Positions 6,216 to 7,519 of a stretch of 7,519 bases of DNA are shown piece after piece. A program made the position numbers and the translations under genes. This DNA is from Solirubrobacteraceae bacterium. Its GTDB lineage: Bacteria > Actinomycetota > Thermoleophilia > Solirubrobacterales > Solirubrobacteraceae. The stretch is taken from the NCBI GenBank assembly GCA_017882405.1, contig JADGPO010000172.1, positions 1-7,519 of the forward strand, in the 5' to 3' direction. Under the pieces are notes generated by a model. The model was given only the letters and a program-made list of their open reading frames with translations. It had not been told where the DNA came from and did not search any database. Positions within the stretch are counted from its first letter, which is position 1, and each line of letters begins with the position of its first letter.

Positions 6216-7065
6216 TCAGACGGCGTGGAATCTGGTCGCCGGCTCCGAGGCGTCCTCGGCGGCGCGATCGTCGGAGACCAGCAGGTCGAGGTGGCCGATG
6301 ATCTCCGAGATCGTGAGGTAGGCCTGGGTGACGCTACGTTGCCCCACATCTCGGACGCCAGCTCGTACGCCGTCGCGGGTCGCGCCTCGAGCATCGCCAG
6401 CACGCGACGGGCTCGTCGCTCGTGCATCCGCAGGCGCTCGTCGATCAGCGCCACGTGGTCGATCACGGGCGGTCCGTGGCCGCCGAGCCTCAGCGTGTGG
6501 GACATGTCGCGCCGGGCCGGTGGGCCACCGCGAACGTGCGGTCGCGCAGGCGCAGCTCATCTCCGTCGCGCAATGGCCGGCTGACGTGCGCGCGCGACCC
6601 GAACGAGCGAAAGGCGGCGCCCACCGAGCCGAGCACGGTGACGACCTCCGGCGGAACGCCGTGGCGCAGCATCACCCGGGTGGCGAACTCGTCGTCGGCG
6701 AGCGCGCTGGCCGAGAAGTGCTCCAGGTAGGGGGCCAGCAGGTCCAGGGCGGCGACCTCGGCCCCCGAGCGGCGCTGGAGGATCTCCACCAGGCCGAGAT
6801 GATCCATGTGCTGATGGGTGATCACGATCAGGCCCAGCTCCTCGATCGAGCGCCCGAGCGCCCGCAGCCCGCCGGCCAGCTCGTCCAGCGACTTGCCGCT
6901 GTTGGGCCCGGTGTCGATCAGCGTCAGCGGGTCGTCCTCGATCAGGTAGCAGTTGACGCGCCCCACCAGGAAGGGAGTGGGCACCGCGATGAGGTGGATC
7001 CCGGTGTCGGCCGCCCGCGCCACCGCTGTCCGCTGCGCCTCCTCCTGCTCGGTGTCCGCCGTCAC
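6216..7065 (-). pseudogene. Metallo-beta-lactamase-fold hydrolase, broken by apparent deletion and frameshifts
   Basis: Remains of a metallo-beta-lactamase-fold hydrolase with a C-terminal winged-helix domain of the kind seen in LACTB2-like proteins. The intact first part (GTG start at 7065 to the TGA at 6490-6492, 191 codons) has NCYLIEDD (38-45), LIDTG (49-53) and the metal motif THQHMDHLG (83-91). At HRPG (182-185), where the family normally continues with a metal-binding His, the frame fails. Conserved sequence resumes in a second frame at GGHGPPVIDH (about 6487-6458) and continues through a helix-rich part to EMWGNVA. A one-base loss near 6332-6333 then moves it to a third frame, SVTQAYLTISEIIGHLDLLV, ending at the TGA at 6216-6218. 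The segment between HRPG and GHGPP, which normally carries the remaining metal ligands, is missing; from memory of the family this is roughly 50-70 residues. The start overlaps the upstream mutase stop as GTGA. Sequencing or assembly error is a real alternative. Confidence 0.8.
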
Positions 7066-7519
7066 GAGCGGATCAGGGCCAGCACCTCGTCGCGCTTGGC
7101 CTCCATGTGCTCGCGCGAGCGCAGCGACTCCAGGCAGAGGCGCAGCAGCGGCTCGGTGTTGGAGGGGCGTACGTTGAAGTGCCAGTCCTCGTAGTCCACC
7201 GAGACGCCGTCAAGCGACGACAGCTCCGCATCGTCGTAGCGCGCGGCCAGCTCCTTCATCTTTGCCGCCGGATCGGCCACCTCGGAGTTGATCTCGCCCG
7301 AGATGAAGTACCGCGACCGGTAGGGCGCCAGCAGCTCGGACATCGTCGCTCCGCGCTTGGAGAGCAGTTCCAGGATCAGCAGCGCCGGCAGCGTGCCGGA
7401 GTCGGCGCAGTAGAAGTCGCGGAAGTAGTAGTGACCCGGGCCCTCGCCGCCGAACGCCGCCTCCTCGGCGCGCATCCGCGTCTTGAAGAAGGCGTGGCCG
7501 ACGCGGTTGACCAGCGCCC
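7062..7519 (-). CDS. manB: Phosphomannomutase/phosphoglucomutase, 3' part
   Basis: C-terminal part of an alpha-D-phosphohexomutase, which interconverts hexose 6-phosphate and hexose 1-phosphate and so supplies GDP-mannose or UDP-glucose precursors for cell-surface glycans. About 151 residues are visible; the frame is open to the window edge, so the ATG at 7475 is internal and roughly two thirds of a usual ~450-residue protein lie outside. The sugar-recognition loop of domain 3 is FGGEGPGHYYF (visible residues 22-32), and the phosphate-binding loop of domain 4 is RPSNTEPLLRL (117-127). The Asn in SNTEP favours the phosphomannomutase/phosphoglucomutase group over GlmM, which has SGTEP; mannose versus glucose preference cannot be decided here. 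The TGA overlaps the GTG start of the downstream hydrolase remnant, implying an operon. Confidence 0.92.
   Translation of the reverse strand, partial: ALVNRVGHAFFKTRMRAEEAAFGGEGPGHYYFRDFYCADSGTLPALLILELLSKRGATMSELLAPYRSRYFISGEINSEVADPAAKMKELAARYDDAELSSLDGVSVDYEDWHFNVRPSNTEPLLRLCLESLRSREHMEAKRDEVLALIRS

Noticed and set aside
6328..7194. 288-codon open frame on the + strand
   Set aside because: It is antisense to the hydrolase remnant and the mutase end, and its translation is typical of high-GC antisense reading.

Overview
The window is GC-rich throughout, with dense coding, GTG starts and 4-base stop/start overlaps. The gene content (pdxS-pdxT vitamin B6 pair, a DUF4232-type lipoprotein, a DUF2127 membrane protein with a zinc-ribbon-like head, a PutA-like proline catabolic pair and a phosphomannomutase) points to a high-GC actinobacterium. 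Thermoleophilia/Solirubrobacterales is my best guess from memory of similar gene styles, not a demonstrated placement. Both ends cut through genes. I saw no mobile element, CRISPR array, tRNA or rRNA.

Layout. On the + strand, 1-1073 holds the 3' half of pdxS followed 2 bases later by pdxT, the lyase and glutaminase subunits of the DXP-independent pyridoxal-phosphate synthase. Running towards them on the - strand (5436 down to 1057) is a probable four-gene unit: a DUF2127 membrane protein, a PutA-like proline dehydrogenase (4-base overlap), a 1-pyrroline-5-carboxylate dehydrogenase (111-base gap) and a small three-helix membrane protein (52-base gap) whose 3' end overlaps the 3' end of pdxT by 17 bases. 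The two central enzymes oxidise proline to glutamate.

A 72-base divergent gap separates this unit from a + strand lipoprotein gene (5509-6204) with a Ser/Thr/Gly linker and a four-cysteine DUF4232-like domain. Converging on it from the right edge are the 3' end of a phosphomannomutase/phosphoglucomutase gene and, joined by a GTGA overlap, a metallo-beta-lactamase-fold hydrolase gene that is broken in this sequence: an apparent internal deletion with frame change removes most metal ligands, and a separate one-base loss lies near the 3' end.

I found no convincing new system. The observations most worth checking are the broken hydrolase (real pseudogene or assembly error), the split PutA architecture with both halves in the same frame separated by three stop codons, and the translational coupling of a DUF2127 protein of unknown role to proline catabolism.
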